A stretch of DNA of 64,000 nt from Thamnaconus septentrionalis (taxonomy: Eukaryota; Chordata; Actinopteri; Tetraodontiformes; Monacanthidae): NCBI GenBank assembly GCA_009823395.1, contig CM020510.1:4996273-5060272 (forward strand), given 5' to 3'. The notes beneath the pieces were generated by a model. It ran no database searches. It had not been told where the DNA came from and saw only the letters and a program-made list of their open reading frames with translations. How positions within the stretch are numbered: the stretch's first letter is position 1; every line of letters starts with the position of its first letter. Positions 36,600-48,979 of the stretch are shown piece by piece. The translations under genes were made by a program, and so were the position numbers.

Positions 36600-36880
36600 C
36601 AAATGTAGAGTGACAACTCTTCCTGTTCCTCTACAAAATTCATGATTAATGTTCCATTAATCATGGCTTTTTAAAACATCCTGCTCCCCCGGGGTGGGGG
36701 GTGCTGCGGAGGTGGGGGTGGGGTTCCCCTCCTATACTAAAATAAATTCATAAATGAGCCAAGCGCACAAACACTGAGAGACACTGCTCTTCCTCTGCCA
36801 GCCTTTCTTATCGCTGGAATAATGGTCATTGTTTATGGCACCGCAGCACTCAGAGGTGCTCTCGGGATAAGACTATAAAG
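36600..36880. promoter_or_regulatory. candidate conserved regulatory block with homeodomain inverted repeat
   Basis: It contains a perfect 11-bp inverted repeat at 36641-36665 and, after a G-rich patch, a complex block with CTTATCGCTGGAATAATGG and CATTGTTTATGGC (a Sox-type ATTGTT core). The inverted repeat is certain; the enhancer role is inference. Confidence 0.35.
36641..36665. repeat. perfect inverted repeat of TGATTAATG half-sites
   Basis: Arms CATGATTAATG and CATTAATCATG are exact reverse complements separated by TTC. Each arm contains TGATTAAT, the composite core preferred by PBX-HOX heterodimers. Confidence 0.6.
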
Positions 36881-37632
36881 TGAGCTGGTGTTGCGCCGAG
36901 TTTTATGTCTTGTCTAAATGTTGTCTTATCAAGGACTGGGTGGAGGGGAGGGAGGGGGAGGGGGGGTTACCTTTGGAGGCTGGAGTTTTATTGGAACTGG
37001 TGGGAAGAGATTGCGGACACACGCAGTCAGATAGGAAGGAGATTGTATATCAAGTGCACAGAGTCAGACGAAGCCTGAGAGCAGAGTGGAGGCACGGCGG
37101 GGTTGGGAGGTTGGTGGAGGGGGCGACGCTGTCGGGATGAAGGTCTCAGAGTGAAATGAGCCTTTTAAATAAACTCATATAAAACATCAGGGTTTTTATA
37201 AGGGTTTGGAAAAGGTAATAGTAGAATATCTGAAAACAATCTGGGGTCGTTGTGGAAAAATCGGTGTAAAAATCCAACGGCCATGTTCAGCTGATATATG
37301 TAAGCAGCTGCTGGCTCCATAGCTACTGAAATATATGACGAGGACTAGACAACACAGCGGCTGTCATGTAAAGATGACAGCTTTGTTTCTGGGACCTGAA
37401 TTTAAGGTATGGCTGTGGAAAAATCTGCATACATCTTTGTTTAGAAGCTTTTCAACCCCAGTGTGAACACATTTGTACACGGCAGCCAATCAAAAAAGGA
37501 AGATGGCTTGCGTTTTTAACCTTTGGAAAAAATAAGATGGTGAGCCACACACTGTTGATTGGTGACTGGCTGGTCTGACACAGAGGGACGGTGGAAAGTC
37601 CTTGGAAATGATCACTCAAGTTAACGGTTGAG

Positions 37633-37653
37633 AAAAAAAAAAAAAAAAAAAAA
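37633..37653. repeat. poly-A tract of 21
   Basis: Uninterrupted A run; no retroposed body was recognised beside it. Confidence 0.95.
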
Positions 37654-38346
37654 CAGAGCAGTTTGCAAAGTATTTTCCAATCTTTGACTTCAACGCGTCC
37701 GTACGTCCCACCAGGACTTTGAGCTTCCACCCAGAAAAATGCCCCGGAAAACACAGCGCAAGGAATCATACTTGTCACTGCTGGTGGCTCTTGAAGCGGA
37801 AGAGGAGAAAAGGATACGCACAATGTCGCTGCGCCGCCTTTTGAGGCGCCTCGTCCAAGTGTTAGTATATTCATCCGCCGCTGCCGCCGAGGAGGAGGTC
37901 AGCCGTTAAAAAAAAAAAAAGTGATGATGATCAAGTGCGCGGCAGGGTCCGGACTCCTTGAAGCCGCTGACCCGCAGCGCGGCCGAGCGGAGGGAGCGAC
38001 GGCCCTGTCGGAGTTCTGCAGCGGTAATTAACTGTGCAGAACAGGGCGACTTTAAAGGTTAGTCTGCAAACGTCTCAGCTGAGTGTGATTGACGCACAAT
38101 TCCCTCGATGTGGCCGAGCGCTTGATGTTCTCTCTCTCTCTCTCTCTTCTTCGCTCGCTTTCTCTCGCTCGTTCTTTTTTAACATGACTGAAGTGAAAAA
38201 TAAAAGTTAAAGCGCTCATAAAATCTGCATCCTCTCGTGCTCATTAGCATACATCTTTGGCTCAACATGCCTAATTTACAAAGCGTCAGAGTGACTGACG
38301 GTTGCCAGTTATCTAATGTTTCCCGCGCTGTGACGGCCAACATTGG

Positions 38347-38374
38347 CTTTTTGTTGTTGTTGTTGTTGTTGTTT
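38347..38374. repeat. (GTT)n triplet repeat
   Basis: About eight to nine GTT units. Confidence 0.9.
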
Positions 38375-39212
38375 TATGGAGGGTTTTATTTAGGAAGAGA
38401 GGTGCTGGCGCTAAAGTTAGATGTTTATAATACCATATTCAGTGCAATTCAGTCTCTTATTCATGGGGTCCTTTTCCAAAAATTCTCTCTTTTCATCCTT
38501 GACTCTATTAACGTAATTAATTATCCCCAAAACACACAAAAATATAATCTGCCTGGAAAGGAAAAAACTGCCCATTTAGCCCTGTGTTAGCAGCCTCCTG
38601 AAGCTGAAATAAAACTGAAGCTTTGTTGTAACTTCACCACACGTTCAGAAGCGGACATAATAAATAAAGACAAAGCAGTTTCAGGAGGAGGAGGCGGAGC
38701 CAAGCCTTTAGGTGGGTCCGTTGTGACTGACCTGGGCGATTTAACACTGAGGTATCAGAACCCTTCGTGACATTGTTTATTTTCAATAGACATTAAAGTA
38801 CATGATTTCTTCATATCCCATGATATATATTTTTCTCCTATGAGGTGAGTCACCAAAACACTCCATCCATCTGCTCCTGCTCCGGCCCCTCTGTCAAAAT
38901 TTTAGAACCCTTTGTGCCCCACCAGTCAAATAGTTAGCATGCTACTAGCTGTTGGAACTGATTGTTGGTGGAACCTCCCTCAGACAAAGTTGGTTGAGTT
39001 TGTCGCTTGTTGTCACTGGCCTGGGAGAGATTACGCTGCCCTTTTGTGACATCACAAAAGTCTAAAAAAAACAAGTCCAGTGTATTTTGCAGAATTTTGC
39101 ACCTGTCCATGTTCAGCCTCATCCACCGTCCTGCAGGTGAGGTGGGAACTTTGACATGAAATCACACATGCAGTGTTGCCTAAAAGCACAAGGTCAGAGA
39201 AACTGCAACCTG

Positions 39213-39213
<1 letters not shown>

Positions 39214-39246
<33 letters not shown>
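39214..39246. repeat. (CTG)11 triplet repeat
   Basis: Eleven uninterrupted CTG units. Confidence 0.96.
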
Positions 39247-39248
<2 letters not shown>

Positions 39249-40390
39249 CCTCATTTATTTCTGCCGCCTCCTTTCATTTCCAGGATCAATGCGTTTGTGG
39301 CCACGAGGGGTCAGCCTTATTAGAACTGCGAGCTATCGATCATCAGCATCTTATCTGCTCGGCAACATCTGCTTTTTCTTCATTTTCTCCTCGCACCTCC
39401 TCCGCCTGCTCACCCGCCCGCCCGCCTGCCTGTCTTTCCGCCTGCCGGCCCGCCCGCCTCCCCATCACCAGCCGCCGTAATGAGGAAAAAATCCCATATT
39501 AGTGGCTGCTGGGAGCGTTGCAGCATGTGCGCGGCCCGCAATAAAGGGAGCGGCGGCAAGGTTGGGGAAGATTTCTGCTCATGTGCTCGGATAACATAAT
39601 ACTGCCGTGATAATATGAGTTTTTTTTTTTGTTTTTTTTATCTCCCTCGCGCTGGAAGGACCGACTGATATAATGATTGCATATATTGTCGGATTACAGG
39701 AGAATTGCATTTTCTGTCAGGGTGAGCAACATTTGACACGCGGCCCGACAATGTATCTGTTCTTTTACAAGAACAAAATGTTACAAAAGCAAAAAAAAAG
39801 GAAAGCCAACATGCATATTACATGGCCTCCGGTGCATTAATAGCATGCACATGGTAAACAGGACAAGTACATCGGCGAGTGAGGGAGCCTGGTGATTAGT
39901 CGGGAGTCTTGCACCTCCTGCTCTGGAGTGCAGCAGAGTGTCGTGACATCCATCTTCGCCTCCTGATTGCCGTCTCGGCTCGTCCGACTGGCCGACAGCG
40001 CCGTCCGACGCTGGCGCCCAGCGTGTCCTCGACCTTCGGCCGGTCCGGCCGCCGCACTCAGCCAGCGGGAAGTCAATGAATCAGGACCCCCTCCCGTTCT
40101 AATTTATCAGATCGCAACTCAACACAATTTTTTTTTTATTTCCTTTTTTTCCATCATTGCAAAAAAACATTTTCATGCAGGTTCTGTAAATGTGTGTGTT
40201 GCTGTGCAGCTTATTGATTCAGGTTACATTGTAGATACATTGACACATTAAAGGTTCCCCTTAATGCAAATTCACTTCATCTGTCTTTTTCTAACAATGC
40301 TAATTTGTCAATGTTAATTCACCCTTGACTTCTGTCCAGTGTTCCATTTTTTTTCCTTTCATTCGGGCCAAAATACTTAGTTTTGTTTCA

Positions 40391-40413
40391 TTTTTTTTTT
40401 TTTTTTTTTTTTT
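40391..40413. repeat. poly-T tract of 23
   Basis: Uninterrupted T run. Confidence 0.95.
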
Positions 40414-40980
40414 ATCTGCTAGAAATTAATCCTGTCAGGCTGCTAAACTGGAGTCAGGGATGAAAAATGAAGAGCGCAAAAGGAAGTGGGTGAAATGTGG
40501 TGCTGGATCCCACGAGCTCCTCTCAGTAGTGTTTAAAGTGCTGCAACACGGCTCAGAGCAACGATGTGTGTGTTTACTACATTTCTTACATCTATTTTTT
40601 TTTTCTTATCCTGATTGGAAGGACCTTTTTTTTCACAGAACAAATTGTTTCAGTTTAAGGATTAACTTTGCACTTCAAGTCTGCAGGCAAAACTTTTTGT
40701 AGTGCGCATTAAAACAAATCATGCCTTTCAGCAGCCAGCAGTTGTTAAAGTCTCAGGTTTAATCACCACAAAGGATTAAACGCACTTTCTATAAACCACC
40801 TAATTTCCTCATCCAGTTGATGTCTTTTGACTTTTGCGAGTGCGACAGAGACACATTGGTTTTTATTTTTTTCAAACCAGGCAACTAGTGTTTTAAACAT
40901 CCGTAAAAAGAGACTCGCTCGTTAACGTGAGTTAGCAGCACGTTAAGCCGCCTGTTTACTGCAAAGACTCCGTCTGAAGA

Positions 40981-41012
40981 AGCTGTATTTAAGTTCAGCT
41001 GTATTTAAGTTC
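40981..41012. repeat. perfect 16-bp tandem duplication
   Basis: The unit AGCTGTATTTAAGTTC occurs twice back to back with no mismatch, in otherwise unique sequence. Confidence 0.9.
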
Positions 41013-41320
41013 AGACGTGTCGATCGAGTCGCTCCTCCACAGCGAACAAACCCACCTCGGCTGGGAGCCGATGGCTTCATCGCCACGAGTCATCTTCCTG
41101 TTTCCACTTTGGGCACATTCGGATTCGGATTACGATAAATCCGAAGCGCGCTTTTGCACACATCCGGCGATATCATGTATCCAAGTTCCATTTATAGTTT
41201 TTAATCCCAATTAGAACTGCTTCACCTTCGCATCATGTGTGTGTGTGTGTGTGTGTCTTTTTTTAAACAATTTAATTACCTTTGAAGGTATCTGTCTCAT
41301 TAGTGGAAAAGCCAAAGTGA

Positions 41321-41361
41321 CTATCTATATCTATATCTATATCTATATCTATATCTATATA
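41321..41361. repeat. (CTATAT)n hexanucleotide repeat
   Basis: About 6.5 perfect units, shortly after a (GT)10 tract at 41236-41255. Confidence 0.93.
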
Positions 41362-41689
41362 GTTATCTGACCTATCAGTGCAGCTGTAGAGTTGACAAAT
41401 GTAATCACTTTTGATTGTCAGCTTTGACAGGTGTGGTTCACACCTATGTAATGAGAGAGAGAGAGACACGGGTGTCGGGGTGCGTTGCCTCTACAGTGTG
41501 CACACACACAGGTCGAGAGCGACAGCCACGCAGAGGAAATAAGGAGATCAAAGCCGTGGGAATCAGGCAGAAAGCAAAACTGATTCAAATTCTGCAGGTA
41601 GATGCTGCAGATTGGAGAACGTTCAGTGCAGCAGCGTATGAAATTGGCACAAATTGGATTTTGTGCCGAGAACAGTGTGATTAAGGTCT

Positions 41690-41850
41690 GGATCCACTAG
41701 AAGGAGCATGAAATAGCATAAATTTGCGGCAATATGCCAACAATGGTTAATGCTCATTGGTAGGCAGGACAACCATCTGTCTCCATATTCCCTTTGTCTG
41801 GCAGGAGAAGCCGAGCATTTCCACATGCTTAAGTGAAATGTTGCTGAACA
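41690..41850. promoter_or_regulatory. candidate conserved non-coding element
   Basis: Repeat-free block with ATGAAATAGCATAAATTTGC, CAATATGCCAACAATGG and GGTTAATGCTCATTGG, holding several POU/Sox/homeodomain-like cores. No alignment was possible. Confidence 0.35.
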
Positions 41851-41907
41851 GTGGAGAGAAGAGGCGAAAGAAGGGCCTGGAGAACTCTTTGTATTCAAGA
41901 ATGTTTT

Positions 41908-41933
41908 GTGTGTGTGTGTGTGTGTGTGTGTGT
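41908..41933. repeat. (GT)13 microsatellite
   Basis: Pure GT tract followed by T-rich sequence. Confidence 0.93.
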
Positions 41934-42857
41934 TTCTTTTTTTATTCAAGTCAGTATGTAAGATGGTAATTAACTGTGTAGGAAGAATAAATCTGCACAT
42001 CAGATGAGGAGTCACAATTAAAAGGAGTGAATGAGAGAGAGAGAAAAAAACGTTATCACAGATGCAGTTTGTTTTGATTTTTAATTATCGAGTAATATTT
42101 TTACTGGTGTTGTGCGTTGCATGTGAACACCAACCATATGGAAAAAAGTGACTTGTTGACTTCCGCAGTCACAGCAACAAACTGCTAATATTGAGGTTTT
42201 GAGCAAGCAGAAATCCAACCTGGTGCAAGACCTCCTCACGTCCTTTTGTTGCTTTGACCTTCACAGGGAGACGCTGCGGCGCGAGGGGAGACAATACCGG
42301 CACTGTTTGATTCTCTTTAGCGGCAATTTCCTGAAACTACTGACGTATCAAGCAGACCCTTTAAAAAAAACAAAACAAACAAAAAAAAAACCTGCCTTCA
42401 TCTTTGTTCAGCTCAGCCATCCTCCACTCACGCACTACATATTGATTAGGGTGAAAAAACAACAACAAACCAATTAAAATTCCCTTTGACATAATGTAGA
42501 ATTGACGTGGTAATGACTGAAAACTTTCAGCAGTGATCGCATTAATGCGATAACTGCGATCACCATGTCGAGCAAACACAGAATCTCAAAATGATCCCAC
42601 AAGAAGACGCAACGTTCGACTGCTGAGAGTCTTTCGCCGTGTTGCCTGGATAATTGACGACGTTTTTCTGTGCTTTCCTCCGCCGTCGTCGTTAAACGGT
42701 CCCACCAGAGCATCGATTCGTTGTATGGTTTGAAATTAAAGGTGCCTGCGAAGATAATATTTAGTAAAATCTGTGATTAAAATATCAGAGAAGCTGCAGC
42801 GCTTCAAACCTAAAGACGCTGAAAAGTCCCCAGAGGCTCTCAGAGGATTTGATCATT

Positions 42858-42940
<83 letters not shown>
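42858..42940. repeat. compound (TA)-(GT)-(AT) microsatellite
   Basis: Short TA run, about 13 GT units, then about 23 AT units. Confidence 0.96.
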
Positions 42941-42943
<3 letters not shown>

Positions 42944-43513
42944 GAGGTTTTGCTTTCATCAGGCACAATTTTAAAACAACAAATAGCTTTTGAACTCTGG
43001 AACGCCTCCAGACACTCATGTCGATGCAAACTGGAATTGACTAAAATTCCCTTGAAAATTGCAGACTGTGTTTTACCTGCATTTCCTTTTCCACGACTGC
43101 TTTCAAATGTAAAACAGCTCGACGGTCCCTTGGATATATCACTTTTTTTTTTCTTCTCTTTGTTATCTCTCTCTTCTCCCCGTCCCACCTTTATTTCTAT
43201 TGTCGGCTTCCAAAATAAAAGTACCTTTATTTTGCCGGGGAGTTAAAAATAAATACGCAAAGACGTTTTAAGAGTTGACATACAGCATGAGACATGAAAG
43301 CCGCGGATGGAAAACATGAGTGTAAAGTCGCGCCAGCTACTGAAGCGAAATCACATGACGTACACTTGATCACATGATCAATATTTTCCCTTTGGGAGTG
43401 AAGCGTTTCTCGTTCCACCGGCTTTGTTTTCGTCTTTTGTCTTTACGTACTAAGATTCTCTTCAGATGTACAAATGACATGTTTTCCATTTGTTCTGAGA
43501 CTCGCATACCAAA

Positions 43514-43516
43514 TGT

Positions 43517-43548
<32 letters not shown>
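43514..43548. repeat. (GT)n microsatellite
   Basis: GT tract with one AT interruption. Confidence 0.95.
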
Positions 43549-44357
43549 TTGTAGTCCAACAGAGTCCAACTGTCTGTTTCCCATGATGTCCATTTGATAG
43601 CAGCAATGATATCCTCACGTCAGAATTACTTGACCCAGACCAGCTCCTGTGGTCACAGACGATACTTTTGTTAACAGTTATGAATGTACGCCGGCTTATT
43701 TGAGACTTTGTTCAACAGCAGGTGCGAGACGAGACAGACTAGCGAAGGGAGACGAAACTTCCTGGCATTGTTTTGGTCACTTAGCAACTGGCACCGTGAT
43801 CATGCAAAGTTTGTTTATTCTGCAAATGACCTTTGCGCGACCATGCCGCAATTTATAACAATAGTTTCTACCATTCATCTGGATGCTCCACTGGGGCGGA
43901 GGATGGATATTAAAACTCCAAAAACATGTTTCATTTTGTAATTCAAACTAAATGATCACTTTTGGTTTTGCCCCCAGGTCTCTTCTGCCTGTTCTTTCTG
44001 CCTCTGTCATTTATACACGTTTATCATCAAGCCTGCTAAGCCGGTGTGGATCAGGTTTGTTTAGCTCCTGCACACGAGCGCAAACAGTCTGGCCGCATCA
44101 AACTGGGCCAACGCTCGAGTCAGTGCCAATCCAGCAATCCAATCAGATTGCTCAGATTTGCAGTTTTCAAAACCTGACTGGTACATCCTGACCAAACAGG
44201 TTTTTTTTTCCGCCGGACGTAGCGACAGGAACTGACAGTTGGGTAGCTAGTGCTGCTCAGATTAGCAGGGATGCAACAGCAGCGGATATTTTGGAGGATA
44301 CATATTTTATTTTGGAGGAACAGAAGAAAAAAACAGCGACGGTGAAGGATTTTTCCT

Positions 44358-44397
44358 TGCGTGAGGCTGCATCACTGAAGGTTCTTGGCCTCACGCA
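44358..44397. repeat. 10-bp inverted repeat (hairpin, 20-nt loop)
   Basis: Arms TGCGTGAGGC (44358-44367) and GCCTCACGCA (44388-44397) are exact reverse complements. It is shorter than a miRNA precursor stem and its role is unknown. Confidence 0.55.
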
Positions 44398-44504
44398 GCG
44401 ATCTCTGATCCTGGCGTTGCTAAGTTCCACGGTGTTCAGGTGCACGTTGGGCGAGCCGATACATAACGGTCAGTGGAAAATGTGTCGGCTCCATCAAACG
44501 GGTC

Positions 44505-44620
44505 TTTCATGTCCATCGTACGACTGGCTGAGCGCCGTAATTGACTTCCTCCCTCTGCAAGTTGAATTTACTGACAGCAAATCCTGGCCTGGCTATTTTA
44601 ATTAAGCAACAGCCTAAAGA
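44505..44620. promoter_or_regulatory. candidate conserved non-coding element
   Basis: Repeat-free block with GCCGTAATTGACTTCC, GTTGAATTTACTGACAGC and CTATTTTAATTAAGC. The AT-rich homeodomain cores spaced by complex sequence suggest an enhancer, but this is untested. Confidence 0.35.
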
Positions 44621-45289
44621 CGCTGGGAGAATGAGTGAGCGAGCGGAGACATGAGAGTGAGGGGGAATGAAAGAGATCAGATCTTAAGAGACGGCCAGCT
44701 GCTTTGACTGAAAATGAGATTAATTTTCTGCCAAGAGCAATCGGATTTGATTTGGACTGATTAGTATTTTTTTTTTTCCTCTCTGTCCTTTTTTTTCGGG
44801 ACATTTCAAAGCATCAGAACTGCTTTGCGTGTTCAAATCAGACACATCAGACTATCAGAGTTTCTAATGTGAAACCATGGATGGATCTCCCTCCACTGCT
44901 TGTGTATCTTGTCTGACGTGGCGCCAATCAGAGGACAAGGTAGGCGGGACTAGTTTGATAACATACAAACATCAAGTTCCAGTTTCCGTCACTCAAACTA
45001 ATAATTATGAACTCGGAGCAGAAAAAAAATAAATATTACACATTTGTCAAAGAAGCAGTGGGGTCACATGAGAGTTAAGAATTATTGAGCTCACGTTGCT
45101 ACCAGCGTCTACAGCTCTGTCCGTAGAAGTTTTATGTGAGGCTGATTTTATGATTAAACACATTTGAACACTAAAGATTTAAAGACTGTGTCAACGGGGT
45201 GGAAAGTAAAATAATTCTTTTGTTCCTTTACTTTTCCAGACCTCGTTCCTTCGACATAACGTTGCCGTGTGGGAAGCTCCTGCCAGTTT

Positions 45290-45440
45290 CACCTGAGAGC
45301 GAAAAAGTGAAGGTGCCACTTATGAGCCACATGCTGTAATTGAGAGCAATTAGTCAAGTCAAGAGAGTCACAGAATGTGAAATTATTGCCGGAGCGGTTG
45401 TGTTACGGCTCTTTGAACCCATCTGACGCGGGGGGGAACA
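45290..45440. promoter_or_regulatory. candidate conserved non-coding element
   Basis: Complex block with GCTGTAATTGAGAGCAATTA, two TAATT/CAATTA cores and GTGAAATTATTGCC. Weak call from texture. Confidence 0.25.
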
Positions 45441-45754
45441 GCCGTTAGAGCAACGTGCTCTTACAATAGAGATTTTTGTTACTGTAGAGGAGCATCATTG
45501 CGCTCAATTTGAGAGTAATATCATCTTAAAGCGTCTTTAATATACTGATCATATAAGAACTGGTGACGTTATCTCTTTATGATGTCGCTGACGCTAACTG
45601 CTCGCTGGTTAGTTTTTTCAAGGTCAGTACAGAAGCAGAGAAAATAGACGTTGACAGTCTCACTGCCTGGAAAAAGCCAAACTGGGCAACCAAGTTTATC
45701 AGCGTGTCTGCAGGAGTAAGAGATTGACTGGCTGCGACTCAGCGGCGAGGAGGA

Positions 45755-45791
45755 GCTGCTGCCGCTGCTGCTGCTGCTGCTGCTGCTGCTT
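45755..45791. repeat. (CTG)n triplet array with one CCG
   Basis: About twelve units, followed by a G-rich GGA tract at 45936-46000. Confidence 0.94.
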
Positions 45792-47189
45792 CTTCCCCGT
45801 GTCGACGCCCCTGGGCACCTTTCCTTGAAGGTGCTCCAAGCTGCGGCTGACTGTGACGTGAGACGTGGAGAGGGAGCGACTGAAGACGTCCTGGAGGGAC
45901 GACCGACGGACTCCAGAAAGGCCTGGAGAGTTTTAGATGGCGGGTGGAGGAGGGGGAGGGGGAGGAGGAGGAGGGGAGGGGCGGGTGGGGAGGGCGGGGA
46001 GGGAATGACTGATGAGCTCGTCTGCTCGTCTCTGTGACCATGACCTGGAAAGAAGACGAGGAAAAAATGAACAAGGATAAATATGTTTTTTAATGGCCTC
46101 ACTTTAATTTAGGCGGCAGGGAGCAACATCAGATAGTGCGGGTAAATTTATCGAGGAATGCAATGAATGCAGTGTATTAATATGAATAGTTCATCGCTAA
46201 GCTCACAACGCGTGCATTTTTAATTCAGAGAGCAGATAAATTAAAAAAAAGACACCCCATCCATCCACATGGCTCCAGCCCATTTCTCATTTTTTTACCC
46301 CTGACCCCCGTGGCTCTTGTCACTGGCAGCGGCTGAAATCTACCCCCACCCCCAAACCCCTCCATCCCTCCCGCCCACGAAATGGGGCAACACTTCAAGG
46401 ACATGTTGCGTGATAAAGCAGCCTTTTAACTTTGCTTTGGATGCAACAGCCCGACCGTCCTCAGTGACGCCTGCAGCCCATGTGACCCCCCAGGAAGTCA
46501 TGGTGGGGGTCACAGGGTTGGAAAACAAGAACATTTGGAGAAAAAAAAAAAAATTATTAGCAATATAGCTAGTGTTAGCGAGACGGCTAGGAAGAAAAAA
46601 GGGGTTCAATCTATTGGAAGAACATCAGCAACATCCAAGGCATTCTGGGAAATATCCTGTAGCCCTCCTGTCACGCTGTGACCGTGGGAAATATTTTCAA
46701 GGGTGATTCAGAACTCTGGCTCTCTTTTTCTGCACTGGAATCACCAAACAAGAGGCTGCAGAATGGAATTAAGGGGCGGGGCCACAGAGGTGATAATCCA
46801 CCGGTCTCATTCTGACGCTCATCTGCGGACAATAAATCCAGTTCCTGATGAGGTTCAAAAAAAGGAATTTATTGAAATTAGCGGCAGATAAAATGTTCAC
46901 TGACCGTATAATTACAGAGAGAGGGAGAGAGAGAGAGGGGGGTGGGGGGGGGGGTTTAACAAGAAACAACAAACAGGAGCTGATGGGAAGACGTGGCGTC
47001 GGAATTAAAACGCTCATCAGGCGAGCGACCGCGCGCCCAATCCCGCGCCTCGACCGCCGCCCTCGCAAGACAACACCCGTTCACGCAGCGCAAACACTGT
47101 AGCCAATAATTAGCAGCGAGAGGCGTCTCTTGTATCAGCGCCCCCCGCAGACAGCCTTTGATCTTCCTGCGTGTCAAATAATTACGCTC

Positions 47190-47650
47190 CAGAATTAACT
47201 GTGCGCCAATTATTGACATGAGTCGAGCGGGTGCAGACCACCGGAGGAAAGCGGTTAAGGAAAAAATTAGTGTGTCTTTCAATTCCAATTAAAAATAATA
47301 ATAAATAATAACAATAATCAGAAACCATTTGCTGTTTTCTGCTCTTCATTATCGTCTCGGCTTTGCTTGATTTTCATTTTCCGCATCTGAGGAGGACGAA
47401 ACAAAGTCGTTTGTTGATTGGAGACACTTAGCGAAATGCCAGGCGGCGATTATTGACATGAGACACCCTGGTTTCTGAAAACTGCCACAGTAAATTGAAT
47501 GTGAGCGATAATCTGCATGTCGCAATTCCAAATTATCAACACAAATGGAAAGAAATATGCACGAACCACATGCATAAGTCAAACATAGCCAAAGTACACA
47601 TATAAAGTATTCGCATGGGTTTGCAATAAATCTATTAATTGAAGCCCCCA
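47190..47650. promoter_or_regulatory. candidate conserved non-coding cluster with duplicated motif
   Basis: The 14-mer ATTATTGACATGAG occurs at 47209-47222 and again at 47449-47462, exactly 240 bp apart, in the same orientation. The block between and after them is repeat-free and rich in TAATT, TGATTG and ATGCAT-type motifs. Conservation is not demonstrated. Confidence 0.4.
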
Positions 47651-48190
47651 TGTTTAAAGTTGGTCACTTGGATATACGACGCACAACACAGTTCACATAA
47701 AGTAGATCCAGTTGTGTGTGTTTGCTTTGACTGGAGGAAGCCTGATGTGAGGACCTCCACGTTTTTCGAGAAGCTTTACTCTTTCTTAGCCACCACTTTT
47801 TTTCAGACAAGGCGGCAAAAAGGATCCTGGGGATGAAATTTTACTTTTATTGCTCAATAATTGGAACCAACAAACAAACACAACAGAAAGTGTCCGAAAG
47901 GGATTTCAATAAATGAGCATTTATAGGATAAATCCCTAAAAAAAAAGAAGAAAAATAATAGGAGCTAAAAAAAAACACAAAGCCTCGCTTGATGATCATC
48001 CTCGGTTGTTGAGGATGAAAACATTGTGTGTATGCGTAATGTGGTAAACCGTGACGTAATTGCCTTCCGGGGCGCTCAACTTGCACCTGTTATGTAACAC
48101 GTGAACTGCTGATGGCTAAAGTTTGAAGGGATTACGCTCCAGGCCACCGGGGGCAGCAGCAATCTGCTGCCAGGTAACAGGTGATGACGT

Positions 48191-48192
<2 letters not shown>

Positions 48193-48223
<31 letters not shown>
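48193..48223. repeat. (AC)15 microsatellite
   Basis: Pure AC tract. Confidence 0.95.
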
Positions 48224-48225
<2 letters not shown>

Positions 48226-48824
48226 AATCAACCTTCTGATTTGCAACCTTGTGACTCTTGATTGCATACATATCCGCTTAGCTAATAATATATAGCGCAA
48301 TTAATGGGTGCATAAAGAGTCCCAGGAGTTACTTTGCGTTGTTGTTTTCTTTTCTCTGTGAATACATCAAACAAGGGTCCCGTTTTCCGTGAGAAGCTGC
48401 CGCCGCTATCCAGCGAGCCAAATCAGAAACAACAAATTCCCAAACGTAAATAACGGCTCTCGGTCGCTGGCTCGCATCCAGCCGGCCTTCCTCCGTCTCT
48501 CCCTCCAGAACACCTGACTGGGAGGCAAATCAGTCGGCGATCGACGCTGCCGACGGCTAAACCAAAGAGTTCCTCAACAAGGTTTGTGGGTTATTTCCTC
48601 CTGGGTTGTGCGACCGTAAAGAGGATTAATTTTTCATTCGGGCTCCAGCTGCAAGCAGCCAAACACAAGGGCGTGTTCTTTATTTGGGTCACACAGGCCG
48701 CTGCTCACCGAAAAAAAAAAAAAAAAAACTTCATTTAGTGTTTGGGATGAGTGTGTGTGTGTGTGTGTGTGGAAGAGAAGGGGGACTCAATATTAAAAAG
48801 GCCTCAGTGCCTCAGTGATCAGAG

Positions 48825-48828
<4 letters not shown>

Positions 48829-48884
<56 letters not shown>

Positions 48885-48979
48885 TGTGAACAATATTCTG
48901 CAGTATTGATTGGTAGGAAAAACTGTGTTTGGCCTTTAGTCCCTGCGGTGAAACACATGAGGCTGATATTTGGAGAATG

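Noticed and set aside
36324..36613. Poly-Gln, poly-Ser and poly-Ala frames across the (CAG)13 array
   Set aside because: All three readings are explained by the triplet repeat, without exon boundaries.
43366..43381. Near-palindrome TTGATCACATGATCAA
   Set aside because: Seven-base arms with a 2-nt spacer of simple composition are too common by chance to report as a site.
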